In this document: positions 52,598 to 60,179 of the stretch, one piece after another | Numbering within the stretch: position 1 is the stretch's first letter | Layout: every line of letters starts with the position of its first letter | DNA from: a virus | Strand: one strand, 5' to 3' | IMG/VR virus record: IMGVR_UViG_3300032561_000022 | Coordinates: 1-61,874 of that record | Length of the DNA: 61,874 nucleotides | Notes under the pieces: generated by a model | Database searches by the model: none | What the model saw: only the letters and a program-made list of their open reading frames with translations | What the model was told of the DNA's origin: nothing | Translations under genes and position numbers: made by a program

Positions 52598-52755
52598 TTA
52601 ATTTTGTTCCATACTCTTTCATGCACATAAAAGCAAATAGTTGTTAATGCGTGTACGGCTAGTGCAGTACCTAGTCCAGTGATAGGAATAGTAACTGCAA
52701 TGGTTAGTATTTTAAAACTAACCATCTTTACCATGCTTCGTTTTTTCGAGTCCAT
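52582..52755 (-). CDS. DUF2061-like membrane protein, 57 residues
   Basis: Read directly: ATG at 52755, overlapping the clamp stop codon (TAATG), to TGA at 52582. The sequence VSFKILTIAVTIPITGLGTA is one membrane segment, and VHALTTICFYVHERVWNKIN continues it. The end VHERVWNKINWG is the hallmark of DUF2061 proteins, which are small membrane proteins of unknown role. Its last 16 nt overlap the TTG start of the dpdA-like gene. Residues 1-11 are basic, so the N-terminus probably faces the cytoplasm. Confidence 0.75.
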   Translation of the reverse strand: MDSKKRSMVKMVSFKILTIAVTIPITGLGTALAVHALTTICFYVHERVWNKINWGQL

Positions 52756-53486
52756 TACTTGCTCTGTGCTGGTAATGTATAGTTGTAAACAGCGATTCCG
52801 CTATCTACTGTAATTTGCATTGCACCAACATCTGCAATACGTATAGTTTTGTCACCTGCTAAGTTTAAAATGCTTTGTACTTGTGCAACAGGCCAAGCCC
52901 ATTGTTGTTTTAGTTTACCAGTAATACCTGATTGGAAAATAAATGAACCTGCGTGTGTGTTTGCATCACCGAAACTGAATACTAAATTACCATTTTCAGT
53001 CTTAACTTGGAATGTAGTTTCTTCAGTGTGTGCGGCCGCTTGATACTTTAACTTTTGAATACTTGCAACACTTGGTTCAAACACTACTTCCCAGTTAGCA
53101 CCTTTGAATTTAACACTCTTCATTTTTTCGTTAATGATTTCTTGATTCATAAAACGATAATCATTTTCAAAATCGCCTAATGCGTTTTGAAAGTGCAATC
53201 CAGTTGGCACATCTTCTCCGTTGCGATTCTGTACAACAACACTAATGCCAGCACCTTCTTTGTATTCTGGACACTTTAAATGCAAATCTAGTTTATTTAG
53301 ATTTGGCATACCGAATGTACCTTCTAATTGGTCTACAGCATTATGAGTCTTGCCATCTACAATAACAGTACGATCTTCTGCCATTGTTTCAATCTTAGTT
53401 TCTTTGGTAGTTGAACTAATTCTAACCAAAGGTAAGAAACCTAAGCTATGTGTATGTGCAACTAAATCTTGTAAAAAGTCTTTCAT
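52755..53486 (-). CDS. 45: DNA polymerase sliding clamp, gp45-like
   Basis: A 243-residue protein from the ATG at 53486; GGAGA lies 5 nt upstream, and the ATG at 53498 is part of that ribosome site. Length and layout fit a T4-type PCNA-fold clamp (T4 gp45 is 228 aa): LEGTFGMPNLNKLDLHLKCP corresponds to the interdomain part of domain 1, and SIQKLKYQAAAHTEETTFQV, then GSFIFQSGITGKLKQQWAWP, to domain 2. Similarity to T4 gp45 itself is faint, so the call rests on layout and on its place next to DNA polymerase. It has its own promoter with perfect -35 and -10 hexamers (16-nt spacer). Confidence 0.72.
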   Translation of the reverse strand: MKDFLQDLVAHTHSLGFLPLVRISSTTKETKIETMAEDRTVIVDGKTHNAVDQLEGTFGMPNLNKLDLHLKCPEYKEGAGISVVVQNRNGEDVPTGLHFQNALGDFENDYRFMNQEIINEKMKSVKFKGANWEVVFEPSVASIQKLKYQAAAHTEETTFQVKTENGNLVFSFGDANTHAGSFIFQSGITGKLKQQWAWPVAQVQSILNLAGDKTIRIADVGAMQITVDSGIAVYNYTLPAQSK

Positions 53487-53506
53487 ATGATTCTCCATGT
53501 TTTTCT

Positions 53507-53534
53507 ATTATACTTTCTTTTGTGACTATGTCAA
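53507..53534 (-). promoter_or_regulatory. Sigma70-type promoter for the clamp gene
   Basis: On the minus strand: TTGACA (53534-53529), a 16-nt spacer, TATAAT (53512-53507). Both hexamers are perfect consensus. The expected start lies near 53500, giving a leader of about 14 nt before the ATG at 53486. The -35 overlaps the last codons of the dehydrogenase gene upstream. Confidence 0.8.
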
Positions 53535-54302
53535 TGTTTTTCTAATTTTTTTGTTATATTTTATTGCCGATTCTACTAGAGTATGAATTATTCCAACTTT
53601 ATCAGCATAATGTACAAATGCACTAGTGTCTTTGGGGAAACAAGCACCGCCAAAACCACGTGATCCATCAGGACCGGGGACTTGCATATGACTATTGCCA
53701 ATCCTGTCATCCATTTGCAGTAGTTCGATAACTGTATTATAATCAGCGCCGTTTATTTGGCACATATCATATAACTGATTAAAGAACGCTACTTTGACAC
53801 TTAGGAAACAATTAGTGGCATATTTTACCATGCTTGCTTCTGTTAGTGTACAATGTTCAATGTTATTTAGGTGTTTAAGTGAATCGGTGAATAAATTACT
53901 CCAAATATTTCCGGGATTACTTCCGCCTAAAATCATATATTCCTGATTGGCAAAGTCTTCGTTAGCAGTAGCCGCACGTAAAAACTCTGGACTATAGGCA
54001 ATATTGTGTTTAGGAAAATCGGTAATAATCTTATTCAAATAGTCTGGACGTACTGTACACTTGATTAATACAGGCAACGTTTCAGGAACCTTTTTCATTA
54101 CTGCATATACTTGACTAACATCACAATCTCCTAGCTCAGTACTAGGAGTTCCCACACAAATAATAATACCATCTGCATCTGGATAGTGTTCTATTTCAGC
54201 AGTGGTATATTTTGGATCTACAATGTAAACATTGTTTTTATCTATCAGCGAATTGTAAACAGCTTTGCCGACAAAGCCATATCCTGCAATTATAATTTTC
54301 AT
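53526..54302 (-). CDS. UDP-glucose/nucleotide-sugar dehydrogenase-like protein, short form
   Basis: A 258-residue protein carrying the first part of the UGD/UDP-ManNAc dehydrogenase family: GYGFVGKA (7-14), CVGTPSTELGDCD (49-61), IAYSPEFLRAA (101-111), ATNCFLSVKVAFFNQ and the catalytic Cys in GFGGACFPKD (C221). Bacterial enzymes have 390-450 residues; here the third, nucleotide-sugar-binding domain is missing, so it is a natural truncation or uses a partner. The stop/start with DNA polymerase is TAATATG. It could supply or modify a sugar for the glycosyltransferases. Confidence 0.82.
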   Translation of the reverse strand: MKIIIAGYGFVGKAVYNSLIDKNNVYIVDPKYTTAEIEHYPDADGIIICVGTPSTELGDCDVSQVYAVMKKVPETLPVLIKCTVRPDYLNKIITDFPKHNIAYSPEFLRAATANEDFANQEYMILGGSNPGNIWSNLFTDSLKHLNNIEHCTLTEASMVKYATNCFLSVKVAFFNQLYDMCQINGADYNTVIELLQMDDRIGNSHMQVPGPDGSRGFGGACFPKDTSAFVHYADKVGIIHTLVESAIKYNKKIRKTLT

Positions 54303-54303
54303 A

Positions 54304-56973
54304 TTAAAACTCGAATAAACTGTTAAATGTTGTTTTTTCTTCTGTGCTATTTAGGTCCCACTTCAATACACCGATTAAATTTGATAATTTATTATCGATA
54401 ATTGTTGCCTCCATTTCGGCATGATCAAATGGTAAGTCTTTAAACCATTGTGGTAATCTCAGTTCGTCTACAGGGTAAGCGACTGATGTGTAACCTAACG
54501 GATTAGGTTTGAGTTTACATACAATAACTTTAGCACCGTCTGTAATACCCATAGAATATTTGTCATCGAACATACGCTTTAATGTATTCCAGTTAATACT
54601 TGCACGAACATGACCTGGCATATTAATCTTACCAGCTTTCTTTTCTTTAGCTTCGTATTCTGTAATGTTGTTAGCACGTTTAGGTGAACCTTTTTCCCAG
54701 CCTGGACGAGCTTTAAATCTAATTCTAAACTCGCTGATATGATCTAGAACTTCTTGTTCAGGCTTACCCATTAGAACCATTTCGAGTACATCACTCAAGA
54801 AGTTTTGAATAAATTCCGGAGTATCACTACGTTTAAGATCCAAGCCCATAGCTTTAATCTTACCAGCTTTGCCATCTACGTCTGTACGCTTGCCTTCTTT
54901 ATCGTAGTAAAGAACTGCATAACGTTTCTTAGTAATGAACAAACTCTTAGATCCAACAATTTCACGTCCAGCTTTAATAACTTCTCCACGACTCTTAGGC
55001 ACATGGAATGCATCTAACATAAACTGTGGAAATGTAGCATTTACTTCATCGCCGATAGTGTCATACAGTTGAATAACAGTTTCCTTGGTCCAAGGAATTT
55101 GTCCTGCATCGATGTCTTTCTTTAGTGTGCTGTAAGCACTAAAATAACAAGAGTCAGTATCACCGTAGATAACTGCTTTACCTACATGATTATATTCGCC
55201 TGTAATAATTTCATTTACTTTACTCGCCATATGCTTGGCAATCTGACGTCCGACGAGTGTGGTACTTTGTCCGATTCGTTTATCAAAAAAGCGACAACCA
55301 CTATTAAGAATAGCGCCATAAAGACTGTTAAGATTAATCTTCTTAACGAGTTGTCGTTTGTCCCAATATTCTTCTTCAACTTTGTTTCCAGCTTTGATAG
55401 CATCTTTTAATTTGGCCTGCATTTCCTTGCGTTCTGCATACCACCTTTTCAGTAGCCCTGGAATTATACCTTCATTTTCGTGGCTGAAGATTGTACCATT
55501 TGCCGAAAGCATCCAAGGCTGATTGCTTTCGTAAATTAATTTATATACCTCGGCCGCACTCAACACATCAGTGTCACCGTTTTCCCAATCGATAGTAATG
55601 TCAGTGCCAATTTCTTGATTTATTACTGATTCATATTCATCAGTACCAAATTTACCTTCCCAAGATGCCGCAAAACTCTTACCTTTTGCCATCTGGGTTT
55701 CGATAAATTCTTCTGTGCGTGTCTGACGTAATTGACCTACGATAGTTTCTGGACCCATGTTAAGCGCACGAATCGCTGACGGATAAAGTGAGTTAATGTC
55801 TAATGATCCTACCCAGTCTTGAATACCTTCTTTAGGATGTGCTACATACGCACCAGCCGCCGCTGTGTTTTCATCACGGTCACTCATCTTAGTACGATTA
55901 GGTACTTGAAAACCTCTACGATGTGCCTCGTTAATAATAGCTTGCTCAGTAACAGCTACCGCACCCATTGTAGTCTGTAGCAATACTGTATTTTCATGTG
56001 CCAGTGTATTGGCAAGATCCATGAATTTTAATTTTCTATCTAATTTTTCAAGAAGCATACAGTCATTGATGTTATATTCAACGAATGTTTTAAAGTCATT
56101 GTTATATAATTGATCTAATGTACCTTCGTATTGTGTTTTACGTTCACCTAGCTCATATTCTGCAATCGCATCAAGTCTATAACTGTGGCGTTCTTCATAC
56201 GTATACTTACGGTATAATTCGAGATAGTCTAAATGAACGCGACCAATATAGTCATAGGTTACACTATTTCGACCAAACTTTTCGTATTCTCTACGTTTTG
56301 GAAATTGATTAAACAAACAAAAACGTCTAGTATCTTCTTTACTCAATACTTTTGTTACACGATTAGTGGTGTACGGAATATCAAATCCTTCACTGTTCCA
56401 ACCGCTAATAACATCTGCATCTTTAATTAGATCCAAAAACATATTTAACAAATCTGCTTCGTTATCAAACAAATATGTGTTAGGAAAATCTTTGACCATT
56501 TCTTTGGCATCTTCCATGCTAAGTTTCTTAGGAGGAATAGCCAAACAGACCATAGTTTCCAACCATTGTAGGTAGACAGCAATCGCAGTAATTGGCATGA
56601 ACGCATCGTCTGGACTAGCGTAGCCACGCTCTGGATCAAAGTCTACCTCAATATCGAAAAACGCTACATTTAATTTTGGAGCATCTTGATTAAGATAGTT
56701 TTCGCTTAGTGTTACAAATATTGGATTAATATCAGCTTCGTATAACTCTTTGCCACTGTTAATGGCTTGTTCTTTACGAAGTTCTTTTGTGTTTTTACAA
56801 ACGATTCTTAATAATGGATCGCCGTATATTGACGTAAATTTCCCTCTTGGGTCTTTTACATAGAATGTGTGGCGTACAGGAATATCTCTAAATTCCCTTT
56901 CACCTTTTTTGTTACGTTCGACAATCTTGATAATATCATTATCGCGGTCAAACCATGCGTCTACATAAGACAT
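54304..56973 (-). CDS. 43: Family B DNA polymerase, gp43-like
   Basis: An 889-residue replicative polymerase, close to T4 gp43 (898). Exonuclease motifs: FFDIEVDF (D107, E109), GWNSEGFD (D198) and the YxxxD block YNINDC (300-305). Polymerase motifs: SLDINSLYPSAI (A, D392), KKINLNSLYGA (B, 543-553) and YGDTDS (C, 602-607). All catalytic residues are present. It replicates the phage genome together with the clamp downstream. The ribosome site AAAGGAG is about 10 nt before ATG and is overlapped by a hairpin resembling T4 gp43's autogenous operator. Very high confidence. Confidence 0.97.
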   Translation of the reverse strand: MSYVDAWFDRDNDIIKIVERNKKGEREFRDIPVRHTFYVKDPRGKFTSIYGDPLLRIVCKNTKELRKEQAINSGKELYEADINPIFVTLSENYLNQDAPKLNVAFFDIEVDFDPERGYASPDDAFMPITAIAVYLQWLETMVCLAIPPKKLSMEDAKEMVKDFPNTYLFDNEADLLNMFLDLIKDADVISGWNSEGFDIPYTTNRVTKVLSKEDTRRFCLFNQFPKRREYEKFGRNSVTYDYIGRVHLDYLELYRKYTYEERHSYRLDAIAEYELGERKTQYEGTLDQLYNNDFKTFVEYNINDCMLLEKLDRKLKFMDLANTLAHENTVLLQTTMGAVAVTEQAIINEAHRRGFQVPNRTKMSDRDENTAAAGAYVAHPKEGIQDWVGSLDINSLYPSAIRALNMGPETIVGQLRQTRTEEFIETQMAKGKSFAASWEGKFGTDEYESVINQEIGTDITIDWENGDTDVLSAAEVYKLIYESNQPWMLSANGTIFSHENEGIIPGLLKRWYAERKEMQAKLKDAIKAGNKVEEEYWDKRQLVKKINLNSLYGAILNSGCRFFDKRIGQSTTLVGRQIAKHMASKVNEIITGEYNHVGKAVIYGDTDSCYFSAYSTLKKDIDAGQIPWTKETVIQLYDTIGDEVNATFPQFMLDAFHVPKSRGEVIKAGREIVGSKSLFITKKRYAVLYYDKEGKRTDVDGKAGKIKAMGLDLKRSDTPEFIQNFLSDVLEMVLMGKPEQEVLDHISEFRIRFKARPGWEKGSPKRANNITEYEAKEKKAGKINMPGHVRASINWNTLKRMFDDKYSMGITDGAKVIVCKLKPNPLGYTSVAYPVDELRLPQWFKDLPFDHAEMEATIIDNKLSNLIGVLKWDLNSTEEKTTFNSLFEF

Positions 56974-56987
56974 AAATTTTCTTCTCC

Positions 56988-57009
56988 TTTGTCAATTCTG
57001 GCTGACAAA
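56988..57009 (-). promoter_or_regulatory. Candidate autogenous RNA operator upstream of DNA polymerase
   Basis: On the minus strand: TTTGTCA (57009-57003), an 8-nt loop GCCAGAAT, then TGACAAA (56994-56988). The 3' arm runs straight into the ribosome site (AAAGGAG), so folding would hide it. T4 gp43 represses its own mRNA by binding a hairpin with an 8-nt loop that overlaps the ribosome site. Loop sequence differs here, so the role is inferred from geometry. Confidence 0.5.
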
Positions 57010-57042
57010 TACCATTTCTGCGATTTATTGGCTCGCTGACCT

Positions 57043-57570
57043 TTATCTTGTGTTGAAAGCAATAACAGTTTTTGTATGTTCGCTTGTGTTCGGTTTAGAA
57101 CAATGTAGCATTGAACCTGGAAACGTTAGTATATCGCCTTCTTCTACGTCTACTTCAAACTCTTTATCGATAAATTTAAAAGTTGTTTTACTAGTGCCTT
57201 CTGGTAAATCTAAATAGTATATATTCGAATACAAACAATTTGCATGAGTATGCCAGCTATGATAGTCACCGGTTCGATATTGTTGAAACCAATAATCGAC
57301 ACACTTAATATCAACTGGCAATTTTAACATATTTTTAACTTGTCTGCAATGTTCTGCAACCATTGGACTAAACATATTAAAATATGCCGGGGTTTCATTT
57401 AATGTTAAAAACCAGTCTGTATTTGAAATACGTTGCGGAATTTTTCCATGCTCTTCGATAATACTATGTTCACCTAATTTATCAATAAGCATCAGCATGC
57501 TCTCTTTAATAAGCTCATGCTGATCTAACTTAGTGATTAAAAATGCATTAGGTTGATCTATTACTCGCAT
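57043..57570 (-). CDS. Fe(II)/2-oxoglutarate oxygenase-like protein
   Basis: A 175-residue protein from the ATG at 57570, just after the upstream stop (TAATATG); a frame running further upstream overlaps that gene. The jelly-roll signature is GDYHSWHTHANCLYSNIYYL (H107, H109), GDILTFPGSMLHCSKPN (H156) and the basic residue before the last strand (K167). HxH in place of HxD is normal for the phage-rich 2OG-FeII_Oxy_5 type. The substrate may be a protein, nucleobase or small molecule. A second oxygenase lies upstream, and the DsbA-like gene between them shares the transcript. Confidence 0.78.
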   Translation of the reverse strand: MRVIDQPNAFLITKLDQHELIKESMLMLIDKLGEHSIIEEHGKIPQRISNTDWFLTLNETPAYFNMFSPMVAEHCRQVKNMLKLPVDIKCVDYWFQQYRTGDYHSWHTHANCLYSNIYYLDLPEGTSKTTFKFIDKEFEVDVEEGDILTFPGSMLHCSKPNTSEHTKTVIAFNTR

Positions 57571-57571
57571 A

Positions 57572-57829
57572 TTAGATACGTTTAGTAATATCCAAAATAG
57601 CTTCAATCTCTTCCCAGTCTTCGTTATACTGACTCCAATCGCCTTTATGTGCAATCTTAATAGCCTTGTTAATAACTGACGGTTTGATTTGTAATTCTTC
57701 TGCAACTGCTTTAACAGTTTCTTTTAAGCCTTCTTGTAAGTCTTCTACTTCACGCAATACTGTAGAACCTTCGCTAATCAAACGTTCCAATTTTGCTTTT
57801 TCTTCTGCGCCGTAATTTCTGCCTGCCAT
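57572..57829 (-). CDS. DsbA-like small DNA-binding protein
   Basis: An 85-residue protein (MAGRNYGAEEKAKLERLISE, then EGLKETVKAVAEELQIKPSV, INKAIKIAHKGDW). The final helix-turn-helix-like stretch resembles the DsbA family of T4-like phages, which bind double-stranded DNA near late promoters. The match is moderate. It has its own sigma70 promoter (57850-57878) and a strong ribosome site AAGGAGAG. It may regulate late transcription together with the octamer promoters seen in this window. Confidence 0.55.
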   Translation of the reverse strand: MAGRNYGAEEKAKLERLISEGSTVLREVEDLQEGLKETVKAVAEELQIKPSVINKAIKIAHKGDWSQYNEDWEEIEAILDITKRI

Positions 57830-57849
57830 ATTTCTCTCCTTATAAGCCT

Positions 57850-57878
57850 ATTATAAATTATTTATGTTGTAAGAGCAA
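57850..57878 (-). promoter_or_regulatory. Sigma70-type promoter for the DsbA-like gene
   Basis: On the minus strand: TTGCTC (57878-57873), a 17-nt spacer, TATAAT (57855-57850). A short TGTTG/CAACA hairpin overlaps the -35. The transcript would start near 57843 and reach the ATG at 57829 with a short leader containing AAGGAGAG. The -35 is off consensus in its last three bases. Confidence 0.6.
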
Positions 57879-57886
57879 CACATTTT

Positions 57887-58486
57887 TTATTTAAATTTCG
57901 GTCCAGTTAGCCAAATAACTAAACTCTTTCTTATGCCTTCTGTTACTGGTGTAACTCTGTGTAATAAAAAACTAGGAAACAACACTAGTGTACCTTTTCG
58001 AAGTCTTGGGCGTTGTACGTTGTTTTCGTTAGAAACGTTAAATTCGAGATCTCCACCTTTGAAATCTACTCCCGGTTCGGTTAGTAATAATGTCATGGAA
58101 AGTTTTCGATTTTCAAACCACGAACGCTCCATTTCGCCTAAACCCATGTCTATATGAAAATCATATCTTCCATCTTTGGCGGCTTCATAAACAGAATATT
58201 GAATATAGTCGTAACCATTAATTTCAAAATTGAAATACTTTTCATTCATGTTTTCTAACACTTTATTTAAGCGTTCAAATATCCAAGTGTTGTCTGGATT
58301 TTTATGCATGAAATTGATATCGCTGTTTCTTACATTACTACGATCCATGCCCTTTTGTAAACCTAGTGTATCCGTGTAAGTAATAATACGATCTATTTCT
58401 TCGGCAGTAAATGCGGTATCGTCTGCCGCATATACCGGCAAATAACGTAACCGTAGGTAAGTGTTATTTGTGATTGTTTTGTACAT
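57887..58486 (-). CDS. Fe(II)/2-oxoglutarate oxygenase-like protein (PKHD/prolyl-4-hydroxylase type)
   Basis: A 199-residue oxygenase with a clear catalytic set: HID (H111, D113, in YDFHIDMG), GGDLEF, H176 (PSFLLHRVTP) and R186 (EGIRKSLVIW) for 2-oxoglutarate. That is the PKHD/P4H type seen in many phages. The substrate is unknown; hydroxylation of a nucleobase, sugar or protein are all possible. The start codon lies in a 7-bp inverted repeat (58484-58490 and 58500-58506), and no ribosome site is clear, so translation may be weak or controlled. Confidence 0.85.
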   Translation of the reverse strand: MYKTITNNTYLRLRYLPVYAADDTAFTAEEIDRIITYTDTLGLQKGMDRSNVRNSDINFMHKNPDNTWIFERLNKVLENMNEKYFNFEINGYDYIQYSVYEAAKDGRYDFHIDMGLGEMERSWFENRKLSMTLLLTEPGVDFKGGDLEFNVSNENNVQRPRLRKGTLVLFPSFLLHRVTPVTEGIRKSLVIWLTGPKFK

Positions 58487-58506
58487 ACACTAATTATCTG
58501 TGTATG
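58484..58506 (-). promoter_or_regulatory. Inverted repeat overlapping the oxygenase start codon
   Basis: CATACAC (58484-58490) and GTGTATG (58500-58506) flank a 9-nt centre. The start codon of the oxygenase gene (58484-58486) is part of one arm, and no good ribosome site precedes it. The stem would pair the start codon in RNA. Alternatively it is a protein-binding operator. Confidence 0.45.
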
Positions 58507-58518
58507 CAGTGGCAAAGA

Positions 58519-60174
58519 TTATTTTGCGGCTTGCTTTACAGAACATTTTGGAACCATTTTACCGTTCTTGTTCTGCATACCTGTTTGTGTTTGCCCAGCT
58601 TTGCAACCGTGCGATTTTTTCTTTGCTTTGATAGGTTTAACTTTTGCTGGAGGAGGAATATCTTCACGTAAGTTATGTTGTGCATATAACTGGTGTAATT
58701 CTTCATCACTTGCGTGTTCCAAATCGCTTAAATCGTATCCGCCTTTTTTGCTCAAACGGCGCATCATACGATAACGTTTAGTTGGATGCATAATTGATTT
58801 TGCATCTTCCATTGGTTCATTGCTTTGTAACCCTGGACCTACTCCACCAGTAAAGCCCATGCTATGACCGGGAATTTCGTTTTCTGAAACATCTTTCTTT
58901 TTAGCAATAGCAATAGCGGCTTGTTGTGCGGCATTGGCGGCTTCTGCTACGCCTTCTGTCGGAACACAATTAGGAACTTTTTTACCGCCCTTCTTTTTCA
59001 TTCCGATTTGTTTGTAGCCTTTCCAGCAAGGATCCTTGCCTTCCTTCATTAAAACACGTTCAGCAATTTGTGCCGCATATTGGCGCATTAGTTGTTTCTT
59101 TTCAGAAATAACTTCTTCTTGCTTTTGTTCTTCTGCTTGGAAATATGTTTTAAGTAGACTTGGTTTTGTTACTTTCTTTTCAACAGGCTGTTGATAGTGT
59201 TGCATTGCCATTTGTACTGGCAAAGATACTTTATGAGGATTAGCGCCTTCGTTTAAGACTGTATTATTGTTAACTTCTTCTTTTAGAATCTTAACATCAT
59301 TCTTATCAATGATAGATAAAAATTTGTTTATACTTTCATCTGTACTTGTTGGAAAATATTTCTTTGCAATATCAGGATGACGATTTACAGCGGCCTTAGT
59401 ATATTTTCCCATTACTCCATCAACTCCATCATGATTTGGTCCAAAAGGACCTAGTTTTCCGCTTTCTCCCGCGGATATTAATTCTTTTTGTAACTGCATA
59501 ATCTTAGGATCTGCCGGAGCAGTAGTACCTGTAGGCGATGCACTTTGATTAGGTTGCCCGTTTTGATCCTTGGAAAACAATTTAGTTCCTGGTTTTACAT
59601 AACGATTACCACGTAGAGGGTGAGCTTTTCCTAACGGTGCATCGTCTTCACACCCTACTCCAGGATCGTCCATACCAATTCTATCGAGTTCAGGGCTACC
59701 GCCCATTGCTAATACTTCGCGTTCAGCACCAGTATACAGATTTTTAGGAATAGGAATCCATTCACCGTTAACAAGGAGCTCGGTTGGTATTGTGTTTAAA
59801 GTTGCATATCGTATAAATCTAGAACCTTTTTTAACATGGTCTTTATTGTATGCATCTAGTTCCTGACCAATTTTGTTCCAGTCTATTTTCATGGCCTTGG
59901 CAAGTTCTTGAGCTCGCATAGTACTATCTTGAGTACAATAACCAAATCCATGATACATCTGTTGCATGCCCCATTCACCGGAACCGCCTTGAACTTGGCC
60001 GTCTCTTGCATCTACAGCATTTTTGTATTTAGGATCGTCGAGGTCGACATATTCGCCTGAACGTTGATAAGGATCTTCGTCGATAATACGAAGAAATTTA
60101 GACATTTCACTAGCGCCTACTACAGGCTTGGAGGCAACGCCGTCCATCGCCTGCAGAATACGCTTCATGTCCAC
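58519..60174 (-). CDS. Structural/head-associated protein with peptidoglycan-binding-like segment
   Basis: A 551-residue protein. The GTG at 60174 is preceded by AAGGG at 8 nt; the ATG at 60168 is the alternative. Residues 1-110 look conserved (QVQGGSGEWGMQQMYHGFGY); 230-275 resemble a peptidoglycan-binding-domain pattern (LQKELISAGESGKLGPFGPN, then DGVMGKYTKAAVNRHPDI). Later comes DPCWKGYKQIGMKKKGGKKV, then PNCVPTEGVAE, a motif common in marine T4-like phage structural proteins, and its remnant (GCKAGQTQTGMQNKNGK) near the end. VAE/A-type sites could be head-protease cuts. Role inferred: head or virion component. Confidence 0.65.
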   Translation of the reverse strand: MDMKRILQAMDGVASKPVVGASEMSKFLRIIDEDPYQRSGEYVDLDDPKYKNAVDARDGQVQGGSGEWGMQQMYHGFGYCTQDSTMRAQELAKAMKIDWNKIGQELDAYNKDHVKKGSRFIRYATLNTIPTELLVNGEWIPIPKNLYTGAEREVLAMGGSPELDRIGMDDPGVGCEDDAPLGKAHPLRGNRYVKPGTKLFSKDQNGQPNQSASPTGTTAPADPKIMQLQKELISAGESGKLGPFGPNHDGVDGVMGKYTKAAVNRHPDIAKKYFPTSTDESINKFLSIIDKNDVKILKEEVNNNTVLNEGANPHKVSLPVQMAMQHYQQPVEKKVTKPSLLKTYFQAEEQKQEEVISEKKQLMRQYAAQIAERVLMKEGKDPCWKGYKQIGMKKKGGKKVPNCVPTEGVAEAANAAQQAAIAIAKKKDVSENEIPGHSMGFTGGVGPGLQSNEPMEDAKSIMHPTKRYRMMRRLSKKGGYDLSDLEHASDEELHQLYAQHNLREDIPPPAKVKPIKAKKKSHGCKAGQTQTGMQNKNGKMVPKCSVKQAAK

Positions 60175-60179
60175 GGGAA

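Noticed and set aside
39017-54302. A queC gene to complete preQ0 synthesis
   Set aside because: I looked for an SGG-x-D-S ATP-binding motif in all real frames of the block and found none; it may lie outside the window.
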